From: Hyphomicrobiales bacterium
GTDB taxonomy: Bacteria; Pseudomonadota; Alphaproteobacteria; Rhizobiales; Beijerinckiaceae
Assembly (NCBI GenBank): GCA_027483795.1
Contig: JAIXTT010000016.1
Coordinates: 1-32,832 of the forward strand
Direction of reading: 5' to 3'
Length of the DNA stretch: 32,832 nucleotides
Shown here piece after piece: positions 25,164-32,832 of the stretch; positions within the stretch are counted from its first letter, which is position 1, and the number at the start of each line of letters is the position of its first letter. The translations under genes and the position numbers were made by a program. The notes below the pieces were generated by a model. It was not told where the DNA came from, did not search any database, and was given only the letters and a program-made list of their open reading frames with translations.

Positions 25164-26513
25164 TCAGTCCTTCGCGGGCTTACGGGCGGCCGAACGGCGG
25201 CCGGCGGCGGTCATCGGCACGACCGAGGACGAGCCCTTGCGCGAGGCTGCGGCGGGCCGTTCGCGAAGACGGCCCTGCATCGTCGAATTGGCGATGAAGT
25301 CGCAGATGCGCGGGGCGATGTCGGCGCGGAAGCGCGAACCGTTGAACACGCCGTAATGGCCGACGCGCGGCTGCACCCAATGCACGCGCATGTCGTTCGG
25401 GATGTTCACGCAGAGATCCTGCGCGGCCTCGGTCTGGCCCACGCCGGAAATGTCGTCCCTCTCGCCTTCGACCGTCATCAGGGCGACGCGACGCACGGCC
25501 TTGAGGTCGACGGGCTTGTCCCGATGCATCATCTCGCCCTTGGGCATGAGATGCTTCACGAACACGGTCTCGACGGTCTGGAGATAGAACTCGGCCGTGA
25601 GATCCATCACCGCCATGTACTCGTCGTAGAATTCGCGGTGCTTTTCGGCCGAGTCGCCGTCGCCGTCGACGAGATGGTTGAACATCTCGCCATGCGCGGA
25701 GATATGGCGGTCGATGTTCATGGCCATGAAGCCGGACAGCTGCAGGAAGCCGGGATAGACGCTGCGCATGAAGCCCGGATTCGGGAGCGGCACCTTCACG
25801 ATGCAGTGCCGGCGGAACCATTCGAGCCCGCGCTTCTCGGCGACCTTGTTGACCTCGGTCGGGCTGCGGCGGGTATCGATCGGGCCGCCCATGAGCGTCA
25901 TCGAATAGGGCGCGCAGGGATCGCCTTCGTCCTCCATCCGCGCCACCGCGGCGAGAACGGGCACGGAAGGCTGGCAGACGGCGAGGACATGCACGTCGGG
26001 ACCCAGCAGGCGGCACATCTCGATCACGTAATCGATGTAGTCGTCGAGATCGAAACCGCCGTCCGAGAGCGGCACGAGGCGCGCATCGATCCAATCGGTG
26101 ATGAAGACCTCATGCGTCGGCAGGAAGTTTTCCACCGTGCCGCGCAGCAGCGTGGCGTAATGCCCGGACATGGGGGCGACGATCAGCAGCTTGGGCTGCT
26201 GCACGCGCGTCCGGTCGATCGCGCGATCGAAATGGACGAGACGGCAGAAGTTCTTCTCCCAGACCACGCGCTCCGTGACCGCGACCCGCACGCCGTTCAC
26301 CGAGGTCGTGGGCAGATCGAAGGCGGGTTTGCCGTAGCGGCGCGTGGAGCGCTCGAACAGCTCGCAGGCGGCAGCGACCGCGCGACCGAACGTCGTCTTG
26401 CCGAGAGGGTTGACCGGGTTCTGGTAGATCCACTTCGTGGTGTCCGCCATGGCCCGAGCCGGCCCGAGAAGAGCATGGGCGGTCTCGTACCACATGTAGT
26501 AAGGCAGCTGCAT
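25164..26513 (-). CDS. phaZ: Intracellular poly(3-hydroxybutyrate) depolymerase, cysteine type
   Basis: This 449-residue enzyme breaks down stored PHB granules in the cytoplasm. There is no signal peptide. It has the alpha/beta-hydrolase layout of the Ralstonia PhaZa1 group, where the nucleophile is Cys rather than Ser: C180 in AVCQPSVPVL, an Asp at 353 or 354 in EGERDDISG and H386 in RVGHYGVFNG, closely matching C183/D355/H388 of PhaZa1. The C-terminal 30 residues are basic and Ser/Arg/Lys-rich, which might bind granules or DNA. I chose the ATG at 26513 (MQLPYYMWYE), with AGGG eight bases upstream; the frame stays open to 26600 but without an ATG or homology. It faces away from regB across a 237-base gap. 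Confidence 0.95.
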   Translation of the reverse strand: MQLPYYMWYETAHALLGPARAMADTTKWIYQNPVNPLGKTTFGRAVAAACELFERSTRRYGKPAFDLPTTSVNGVRVAVTERVVWEKNFCRLVHFDRAIDRTRVQQPKLLIVAPMSGHYATLLRGTVENFLPTHEVFITDWIDARLVPLSDGGFDLDDYIDYVIEMCRLLGPDVHVLAVCQPSVPVLAAVARMEDEGDPCAPYSMTLMGGPIDTRRSPTEVNKVAEKRGLEWFRRHCIVKVPLPNPGFMRSVYPGFLQLSGFMAMNIDRHISAHGEMFNHLVDGDGDSAEKHREFYDEYMAVMDLTAEFYLQTVETVFVKHLMPKGEMMHRDKPVDLKAVRRVALMTVEGERDDISGVGQTEAAQDLCVNIPNDMRVHWVQPRVGHYGVFNGSRFRADIAPRICDFIANSTMQGRLRERPAAASRKGSSSVVPMTAAGRRSAARKPAKD

Positions 26514-26572
26514 GGCTGACACCCTGATGAGGGGAGCGGGCGGCCCCTCGCTGCACCGCAAAACCCGCGGAG

Positions 26573-26600
26573 AGATTAGCGGTTCCAGCCTGTAATTCAA
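26573..26600 (-). promoter_or_regulatory. Weak candidate promoter for phaZ
   Basis: On the minus strand TTGAAT (26600-26595), 16 bases, TAATCT (26578-26573). The predicted start is about 50 bases before the phaZ ATG. Matches are partial, but this is the most AT-rich part of the phaZ-regB gap. The rest of that gap holds no other feature I can support except the regB -10. Confidence 0.3.
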
Positions 26601-26738
26601 TCATCCGAAGGTAAAAGCTGCGTGAACGGGCTCGTTTCGGGAACTCGCGCTCAGGTTTCATCGCGCCTTGCGCGAGAATCGGTCCGAAAAACGTCCTACG
26701 GGCGAGCCCGGCCTCGTTTCCTCGGGACGCAAGTGCCC

Positions 26739-26744
26739 TAGATT
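26739..26744 (+). promoter_or_regulatory. Candidate -10 element of a leaderless regB transcript
   Basis: TAGATT ends six bases before the regB ATG, which would place the transcription start on or next to the A of the start codon. No ribosome site precedes that ATG. The -35 region is weak (GTTTCC at the 17-base spacing). Confidence 0.3.
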
Positions 26745-26750
26745 AGACTT

Positions 26751-28091
26751 ATGGCCGATTTCGATGTTCTCGCGCTCAGCCGCAACGAAAGCCGTCTGCG
26801 TCTCGAAACGCTGATTCGGCTGCGCTGGCTTGCCGTCGCGGGTCAGACCCTCGCGGTGCTGCTGGTCCATTTGGGCCTCGACTTCACGCTGCCGATCATT
26901 CCGGCGGCCGTCACGATCGCGGCTTCGGCGGCGCTCAATCTCTATCTGCGATGGTCCTTCCCGCAGGGGCATCGGCTTCGCGACGGCTCGGCCTCGGCGG
27001 TCCTCGCCTTCGACGTCGTCCAACTCTCGGTCCTGCTGTTCCTGACGGGAGGCCTGCAGAACCCCTTCGCGATGCTGATTCTCGCGCCGGTGATGATCTC
27101 GGCGACCGCGCTGGCTCCGTCCTACACGGTGACGATCGGGGCCGCCGCCATCGCCGCGGCCAGCGTACTGGCCTTCATCTATCTTCCGCTCCCTTGGACT
27201 CCTGAGGGGCTCGAACTGCCCTGGCTGTACCGGACCGGCATCTGGACGGCGATCGTGCTCGGGACGGTCTTCACCGGCGCCTATGCGTGGCGGGTGGCGG
27301 AAGAGTCCCGCCAGTTGGCGGGTGCGCTGGCCGCGACCGAACTCGTCCTCGCCCGGGAGCAGCATCTCTCCCAGCTCGACGGGCTCGCCGCGGCGGCGGC
27401 GCATGAACTCGGCACGCCCCTCGCCACGATCGCGCTGATCGCCAAGGAACTCGAGATCATGACGCCGAAGGACGGCGAAATGGCCGAGGACGTGGCCTTG
27501 CTCAGGGAGCAGGTGCAGCGCTGCCGCGAAATCCTCGGCAAGCTCAATTCGCTCGAATCGGGGGGCGAGGGCCCGCTCGAGACCATGCGGCTTCTGCATC
27601 TCCTCGAAGAGGTGGCGAACCCGCAGCGCCCGTTCGGCGTCGACATCCGCGTCGAAAGCCGCGGAATCACGAGCGAACCCGTCTGCCGCCGCAACGCGGC
27701 GATTCTCTACGGTCTCGGCAATCTCGTGGAGAACGCCGTCGACTTCGCGCAAAGGACGGTCGAGATCACGGCCAGCTGGGATCAGCAGGGCGTCGCCGTG
27801 AACATCGTCGACGACGGGCCGGGCTTTCCGGCGGAGATGCTGTCCCGGCTGGGCGAGCCTTACGTGACGGCGCGCGGAAAGCGGCGCGCGAAGGACGGAG
27901 GGGGCCTCGGCCTCGGGCTGTTCATCGCCAAGACGCTGCTCGAACGTTCCGGCGCGAGGGTCGCGATGCGCAACGCTTCGGGCGGCGCGCGCGGCGCGGA
28001 AATCACCGTCGTCTGGCCGCGCGGCGCCTTCGAGCGCGGCGTGGCCGATCCCGGCGGATCTTTTTATGGCTCACGCGCGGGCGCGGACTGA
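26751..28091 (+). CDS. regB: Redox-sensing histidine kinase RegB/ActS/PrrB
   Basis: This 446-residue kinase has six hydrophobic segments (about 25-200), then a kinase core. Family hallmarks are all visible: the quinone-sensing GGLQNPF at 100-106, the phospho-acceptor H218 in AAAHELGTPLATI, the redox-active Cys C258 in EQVQRCREIL (equivalent to C265 of Rhodobacter RegB), the N-box GLGNLVENAVDFA, and the DDGPGF and GGGLGLGLFIAKTLL ATP-lid motifs. RegB autophosphorylates under reducing conditions and passes phosphate to RegA, which controls respiration, carbon and nitrogen fixation and related energy genes. regA follows after 53 bases on the same strand. The upstream region lacks a ribosome site and has a -10-like element adjoining the ATG. 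The name used varies by lineage (actS in rhizobia). Confidence 0.95.
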   Translation: MADFDVLALSRNESRLRLETLIRLRWLAVAGQTLAVLLVHLGLDFTLPIIPAAVTIAASAALNLYLRWSFPQGHRLRDGSASAVLAFDVVQLSVLLFLTGGLQNPFAMLILAPVMISATALAPSYTVTIGAAAIAAASVLAFIYLPLPWTPEGLELPWLYRTGIWTAIVLGTVFTGAYAWRVAEESRQLAGALAATELVLAREQHLSQLDGLAAAAAHELGTPLATIALIAKELEIMTPKDGEMAEDVALLREQVQRCREILGKLNSLESGGEGPLETMRLLHLLEEVANPQRPFGVDIRVESRGITSEPVCRRNAAILYGLGNLVENAVDFAQRTVEITASWDQQGVAVNIVDDGPGFPAEMLSRLGEPYVTARGKRRAKDGGGLGLGLFIAKTLLERSGARVAMRNASGGARGAEITVVWPRGAFERGVADPGGSFYGSRAGAD

Positions 28092-28144
28092 ACCGACCCG
28101 CATCTTCGTCCGTACACCGATCACAATCTGGGAGCTCGACGCCC

Positions 28145-28690
28145 ATGCTCGACGTCACGACCTCCGTGGACAACAGCCTTCTGATCGTCGACGACGACAA
28201 GGCGTTCCTCACCCGTCTCGCCCGCGCGATGGAACAACGCGGCTATGCCGTGCGGACGGCCGACACCGTGGCCGACGGTTTCCGCGCGATCCGCGACAAG
28301 GCGCCGGCCTTCGCCGTGATCGACATGCGCCTCGGCGACGGCAACGGGATCGATCTTCTCGCGGAATTGAACCGCGCCCGCCCCGACGTCCGCGGCATCG
28401 TTCTGACGGGCTACGGCAACATCGCCACGGCCGTCACGGCGGTGAAGATGGGCGCCTTCGACTATCTCGCGAAACCCGCCGACGCCGACGACATCGACGC
28501 GGCGCTGCGGTCCGAAGGCGAGGCGCGGCCCGAACTGCCGGAAAATCCGATGTCGGCCGACCGGGTCCGTTGGGAACATATCCAGCGGGTCTATGAACTC
28601 TGCGGCCGCAACGTTTCGGAGACGGCGCGCCGCCTGTCGATGCATCGCCGCACGCTGCAGCGCATTCTGGCGAAGCGCGCGCCGCGCTGA
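28145..28690 (+). CDS. regA: Redox response regulator RegA/ActR/PrrA
   Basis: This 181-residue protein has a receiver domain with the acidic pocket VDDD at 15-18, the phospho-acceptor D60 in VIDMRLGDGNG, and the conserved Thr and Lys in LTGYG and LAKPAD. A four-Pro-type linker (EARPELPENP) leads to a Fis-type helix-turn-helix (about 138-178) with ETARRLSMHRRTLQRILAKR, the highly conserved recognition helix of the RegA/ActR/PrrA family. It is the partner of the RegB kinase directly upstream and binds DNA to adjust energy metabolism to redox state. A GGGAG ribosome site lies about ten bases before the ATG. Confidence 0.97.
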   Translation: MLDVTTSVDNSLLIVDDDKAFLTRLARAMEQRGYAVRTADTVADGFRAIRDKAPAFAVIDMRLGDGNGIDLLAELNRARPDVRGIVLTGYGNIATAVTAVKMGAFDYLAKPADADDIDAALRSEGEARPELPENPMSADRVRWEHIQRVYELCGRNVSETARRLSMHRRTLQRILAKRAPR

Positions 28691-28709
28691 GCCGGACCGT
28701 CCCGTCCGT

Positions 28710-28740
28710 CGTCATGGCCGGCACGCGGCCGGGCATGACG
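28710..28740. repeat. Palindromic element after regA, CGTCAT...ATGACG ends
   Basis: Thirteen-base arms (28710-28722 and 28728-28740) pair at 12 of 13 positions around a five-base loop. The ends, CGTCATG and CATGACG, match the ends of the larger palindromic element at 31551-31641, so both probably belong to one dispersed intergenic repeat family. It starts 19 bases after the regA stop and could limit read-through, although no T tract follows. Confidence 0.6.
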
Positions 28741-28813
28741 ATCGACGTCCGTCCCTGCTTCCCCGCCCGGCCTCATCTCGGCTAAGACGTGACCGGGGAC
28801 CGAGGACGCGCGC

Positions 28814-29959
28814 ATGAACCCGATCTTTTCCGACCTGCAGACCTCCGTCTTCGAGGTCATGTCGATGCTGGCCCGCGAGACGGGCGCCATCAATCTCGGG
28901 CAGGGCTTCCCCGACGATCCCGGCCCCGAGGACGTGCGGCGGAAGGCGGCCGAGGCGGTGATCCACGGCTGGAACCAATACCCGCCGATGATGGGCATCC
29001 CGGAACTCCGGCAAGCCGTTGCGACCCATTATGCGCATTGGCAAGGACTCGAACTCGATCCGCAGAGCGAGGTCATGGTCACCTCCGGCGCGACCGAGGC
29101 GCTGGCGGGCGCGTTGATGGCGCTGATCCGGCCGGGCGACGAGGTCGTGCTGTTCCAGCCGATGTACGACGCCTATCTGCCGCTCGTCCGGCGCGCGGGC
29201 GGCGTACCGAAATTCGTGAAGCTTTCGCCGCCCGACTGGCGCTTCACCGAGGAGATGCTCGCCGAGGCCTTCAGCGACAAGACCCGCGTCGTGCTCCTCA
29301 ACAATCCGCTCAACCCGGCGGCGGCGGTCTACGGCAAGGAGCAGCTCGAACTCCTCGCGAAGTTCTGCATCGCGCATGACGCCGTCGCGCTGTGCGACGA
29401 GGTCTGGGAGCATGTGATCTTCGACGGCCGCCGCCACGTCTCGATGCTCGCGATCCCCGGCATGCGCGAGCGGACGGTGAAGATCGGCTCGGCGGGCAAG
29501 ATCTTCTCGCTGACGGGCTGGAAGGTCGGCCTCGTCTGCGCCGCGCCGAACCTGATGCGCGTGCTGTCCAAGGCGCATCAATTCATCACCTTCACCACGC
29601 CGCCGAACCTTCAGGCGGCGGTGGCCTACGGGCTGGGCAAGGACGAGGCTTACTTCGAGGGCATGCGCGCCGCGATGAGCCGGAGCCGCGACCGTTTCGC
29701 GGCGGGGCTCGCGGAGCGCGGCTTCAGCGTGCTGCCGAGCGACGGCACCTATTTCCTGACCGTCGACATCGCCCCGCTCGGCCTCGACGACGACACGGCC
29801 TTCTGCAAAAGGCTCGTGACCGAATTCGGCGTCGCGGCGATCCCGGTCTCGGCCTTCTATGCGGAGGACCCGGTCACCACCACGGTGCGCTTCTGCTTCG
29901 CCAAGAAGGACGAGACGCTCGACGGCGCGCTGGAGAGGCTGGAGAAGGCGGCGCGGTAG
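28814..29959 (+). CDS. Class I/II PLP-dependent aminotransferase (methionine/kynurenine type)
   Basis: This 381-residue fold-type I aminotransferase has the N-terminal INLGQGFPDDPGP block typical of the YbdL / kynurenine aminotransferase / glutamine transaminase K branch, NQYPPMMGIPELRQAV, the LLNNPLNPAAAVY block, DEVWEH with the cofactor Asp, and the Schiff-base lysine K229 in SAGKIFSLTGWKVG. Members transfer amino groups from methionine, aromatic amino acids or kynurenine to 2-oxoacids; the exact substrate cannot be read from sequence. A GAGG ribosome site lies eight bases before the ATG. It is 123 bases after regA and 81 bases before a putrescine-type binding protein; a functional link to either is not evident. 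Confidence 0.93.
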   Translation: MNPIFSDLQTSVFEVMSMLARETGAINLGQGFPDDPGPEDVRRKAAEAVIHGWNQYPPMMGIPELRQAVATHYAHWQGLELDPQSEVMVTSGATEALAGALMALIRPGDEVVLFQPMYDAYLPLVRRAGGVPKFVKLSPPDWRFTEEMLAEAFSDKTRVVLLNNPLNPAAAVYGKEQLELLAKFCIAHDAVALCDEVWEHVIFDGRRHVSMLAIPGMRERTVKIGSAGKIFSLTGWKVGLVCAAPNLMRVLSKAHQFITFTTPPNLQAAVAYGLGKDEAYFEGMRAAMSRSRDRFAAGLAERGFSVLPSDGTYFLTVDIAPLGLDDDTAFCKRLVTEFGVAAIPVSAFYAEDPVTTTVRFCFAKKDETLDGALERLEKAAR

Positions 29960-29980
29960 GTCTCGATGCGGCGCGCCCCC

Positions 29981-30009
29981 TTGCCCGCCCGCACGCCCGA
30001 CCCTAGCGT
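29981..30009 (+). promoter_or_regulatory. Candidate promoter for the binding-protein gene
   Basis: TTGCCC (29981-29986), 17 bases, TAGCGT (30004-30009), about 31 bases before the ATG at 30041. The layout resembles the trxA promoter in this window (same spacing, TAGC-type -10). Confidence 0.35.
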
Positions 30010-30040
30010 CTCACCGAAATCGCTTTCCGGGAATTCCTGC

Positions 30041-31126
30041 ATGAATCGCGTCCTCGCCTCCTTGGCCCTCGCCGCCGCCCTCGTCGTCCCCGCCGCCGCG
30101 CAGGACAAGGTCGTCAACGTCTACAATTGGACGGACTATATCGACCCGACGGTGCTCGAGGACTTCACCAAGGAGACGGGCATCAAGGTCGTCTACGACA
30201 CCTACGACAACAACGAGATCGTCGAGACGAAGATGCTGGCCGGGAAATCCGGCTATGACGTCGTCGTGCCCTCGGGGCCCTTCCTGCAACGCATGGCGAC
30301 GGCGGGCGTCTTCACACCGCTCGACCGGTCGAAACTGAAGAATGCCGGCAATGTCTGGCCGGACGTCGCGCGTCGCCTCGCCGCCTTCGACCCGAGCAAC
30401 ACATTCGCGATCAACTACATGTGGGGCACGACGGGTCTCGGCTACAACGTGGCCAAGGCGAAGGAGCGGCTCGGCGAGCGGCCGGTCGATTCCTGGGAGA
30501 TCCTGCTGAAGCCGGAGATCGTCGCGAAGTTCAAGGATTGCGGCGTGATGGTGCTCGACAGCCCGGAGGACGTGTTCCCCGGCATCCTGCGCGCGACCGG
30601 GCTGAACCCGGACTCCAAGACCGAAGCGGATTACCGCAAGGCCGCCGACGCGCTCGGCAAGATCCGCGGCAGCGTCCGCAAGTTCCACTCCTCGGAATAC
30701 ATCAACGCATTGGCGAACGGCGAGGTCTGCCTCGTGCTCGGCTATTCGGGCGACGTGCTGCAGGCGAGGAAGCGCGCGGCGGAGGCGAAGAACGGCGTCG
30801 AAATCGCCTATGCCATCCCGAAGGAGGGCGCGCTGATGTGGTTCGACTCCATGGTCATCCCGAAGGACGCGCCGAACCCGGACAACGCCTACGCCTTCCT
30901 CGACTTCATGCTGCGCCCCGACATCGCGGCGCGGAACTCGAACTTCGTGTCCTATGCCAACGGCAACGCCGCGGCCAAGCCGTTGGTGAAGCCGGAGATC
31001 CTCAACGATCCGGGCGTCTATCCGAACGACGCGGTCTTCGCACGGCTGTTCACCAACACCTCGCCGGACGAGAAGCTGCAGAAGGCGATCACGCGGCTCT
31101 GGACGCGGGTGAAGACGGGCAAGTGA
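30041..31126 (+). CDS. Putrescine/spermidine ABC transporter periplasmic binding protein (PotF/PotD family)
   Basis: This 361-residue protein has a typical signal peptide (MNRVLASLALAAALVVPAAA, cleavage near A20-Q21) and then the polyamine-binding-protein opening VVNVYNWTDYIDPTVLEDF. NEIVETKMLAGKSGYDVVVPSG and the late GALMWFDSMVIPKDAPN block match PotF, the putrescine receptor, which hands its ligand to a PotGHI permease. The frame is open upstream to 29966, but the signal peptide fixes the start at 30041. No permease or ATPase genes follow within the window: the next gene is convergent. It is therefore an orphan receptor here, or its partners are elsewhere. PotD-type spermidine preference cannot be excluded. 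Confidence 0.92.
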   Translation: MNRVLASLALAAALVVPAAAQDKVVNVYNWTDYIDPTVLEDFTKETGIKVVYDTYDNNEIVETKMLAGKSGYDVVVPSGPFLQRMATAGVFTPLDRSKLKNAGNVWPDVARRLAAFDPSNTFAINYMWGTTGLGYNVAKAKERLGERPVDSWEILLKPEIVAKFKDCGVMVLDSPEDVFPGILRATGLNPDSKTEADYRKAADALGKIRGSVRKFHSSEYINALANGEVCLVLGYSGDVLQARKRAAEAKNGVEIAYAIPKEGALMWFDSMVIPKDAPNPDNAYAFLDFMLRPDIAARNSNFVSYANGNAAAKPLVKPEILNDPGVYPNDAVFARLFTNTSPDEKLQKAITRLWTRVKTGK

Positions 31127-31133
31127 TCGACGC

Positions 31134-31150
31134 CCCGCGCTCGGCGCGGG
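31134..31150. terminator. Short GC hairpin between convergent genes
   Basis: CCCGCGC (31134-31140) pairs perfectly with GCGCGGG (31144-31150) around a TCG loop, in the 28-base gap between the convergent binding-protein and small secreted-protein genes. There is no T tract on either side, so terminator activity is uncertain. Confidence 0.35.
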
Positions 31151-31154
31151 TCGG

Positions 31155-31481
31155 TCACAGCCCCTTGCAGGAGCGGCCGATCTCCGTCTCGAATTCCCGA
31201 ACGGACTCGCGCGCCTCGGCCACCGCGCGGCCGCGATCGGGCTCGGTCAGGCAACGCGCATAGACGTCGCCCGCGCGCTTCATCACCTCGACGTGGCGCC
31301 GCTGGATGCGGCAGCGGTCCGGCCGTTCCGCCCCGACGGCGGCGACGATCCGGTCGCGCGAGGTCGTGATCGCTCCGCGGGTCTGGAAGAGGTCGCGCCG
31401 GCAGTCGGGCGTGTCGAGCGTGCCGGCCGAGGCGGGGACGGCGGCCGCGAGAACGGCGAGGGCGAAAACGGATCGGCGCAT
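31155..31481 (-). CDS. Small secreted four-cysteine protein, function unknown
   Basis: I do not recognise this 108-residue protein. It has a clear signal peptide (MRRSVFALAVLAAAVPASA, cleavage after ASA near residue 19) and a charged helical mature part of about 89 residues with four cysteines (in PDCRRD, DRCRIQ, YARCLT and RSCKGL), enough for two disulfides in the periplasm. The ATG at 31481 has GAGGGG eight bases upstream; the open frame continues further upstream, but that part is read through the palindromic repeat and is not credible protein. Gene-like codon use, the ribosome site and the signal peptide support a real gene. It lies between a convergent polyamine-binding protein and the repeat cluster, and could share a transcript with the fumarase. 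Confidence 0.75.
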   Translation of the reverse strand: MRRSVFALAVLAAAVPASAGTLDTPDCRRDLFQTRGAITTSRDRIVAAVGAERPDRCRIQRRHVEVMKRAGDVYARCLTEPDRGRAVAEARESVREFETEIGRSCKGL

Positions 31482-31497
31482 GGGTTCACCCCTCAAC

Positions 31498-31700
31498 GTG
31501 TCATCCCGGCGGTGCGGCACGCCATGGATCGCAGCCTCGCCCTTCACCACCGTCATGCCCGCGCCTGCGGGCATCCACGTCTTCGAGCCAGGACGAAAGA
31601 CGTGGATCCCGGCCCTTCGCTGCGCTTCGGCCGGGATGACGCACGGCGGGACCACGCCCCGCCATGGATCGCCGCGTCGCCGCGCTCCCCGCGATGACGG
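31498..31700. repeat. Intergenic palindromic repeat cluster with a closed cloverleaf core (31551-31641)
   Basis: The 228-base gap between the small secreted-protein gene and the fumarase gene is made of palindromic repeats. The core at 31551-31641 is fully nested: outer stem 31551-31556/31636-31641 (CGTCAT/ATGACG) encloses three perfect hairpins laid end to end, 31557-31562/31567-31572 (6 bp), 31573-31583/31597-31607 (11 bp) and 31608-31614/31629-31635 (7 bp). Flanking sequence adds a 6-bp hairpin at 31645-31663 and near-repeats of GCCATGGATCGC (around 31521 and 31662). The ends match the small palindrome after regA. Such CGTCATGCCCG/CGGGCATGACG elements are widespread between genes in Rhizobiales. 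No protein is encoded here. Confidence 0.8.
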
Positions 31701-31709
31701 GATGGCCCC

Positions 31710-32832
<1,123 letters not shown>

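Noticed and set aside
31551-31641. Cloverleaf as a tRNA gene
   Set aside because: Arm lengths, lack of a T-loop GTTCRA box and of a 7-base anticodon loop, and the CGTCAT ends do not fit a tRNA; it is a palindromic repeat.
31482-31655. 58-residue N-terminal extension of the small secreted protein
   Set aside because: It is translation of the palindromic repeat cluster; the signal peptide and ribosome site place the start at 31481.

Overview
This window is a stretch of core chromosome from a high-GC alphaproteobacterium, most likely in the Hyphomicrobiales (Rhizobiales). The main grounds are: an alphaproteobacterial-type AddB next to AddA; a DivL-like cell-cycle kinase beside ahcY and tsaE; a TsaE-AmgK fusion followed by MurU; an AccD without its zinc cysteines; a RegB/RegA redox pair; and an intracellular Cys-type PHB depolymerase. 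Genes are tightly packed with start/stop overlaps. I see no prophage, insertion sequence, CRISPR array, tRNA or rRNA.

Layout. 1-12445 (+): 3' end of ahcY, a strong terminator, then divL, tsaE-amgK, murU, addB, addA and trxA, nearly end to end; trxA has its own promoter. 12466-14183 (-): folC and ridA, convergent with trxA and sharing a bidirectional terminator with it. 14333-23077 (+): sppA, ihfB, a LapA-domain gene, an ornithine-cyclodeaminase-family gene, trpF, trpB, trpA, accD and a class A penicillin-binding protein. 23078-26513 (-): a Bcr/CflA-type exporter, a YgjP-type metallopeptidase and phaZ. 26751-31126 (+): regB, regA, a class I/II aminotransferase and a putrescine-type periplasmic binding protein. 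31155-32832 (-): a small secreted four-cysteine protein, a palindromic repeat cluster, and a class I fumarase that runs off the window.

How the genes fit together. Several genes concern the envelope and cell cycle: divL (CckA/CtrA control), amgK-murU (peptidoglycan sugar recycling), the class A PBP, sppA and the LapA-domain protein. addAB provides double-strand-break repair. trpFBA and accD supply tryptophan and malonyl-CoA. phaZ and regBA, facing away from each other, pair carbon-storage mobilisation with redox sensing. Sites with one mismatch to the CtrA consensus lie upstream of both divL and the PBP, which would tie two envelope/cell-cycle genes to one regulator if they are real.

No wholly new multi-gene system is visible. 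The items most worth a second look are the DivL tyrosine in place of the kinase histidine, the TsaE-AmgK fusion, the two CtrA-like boxes, a 91-base element at 31551-31641 that folds completely into a closed four-arm cloverleaf, the apparent inversion that separates accD from folC, a possible leaderless regB start, and the unrecognised secreted four-Cys protein.
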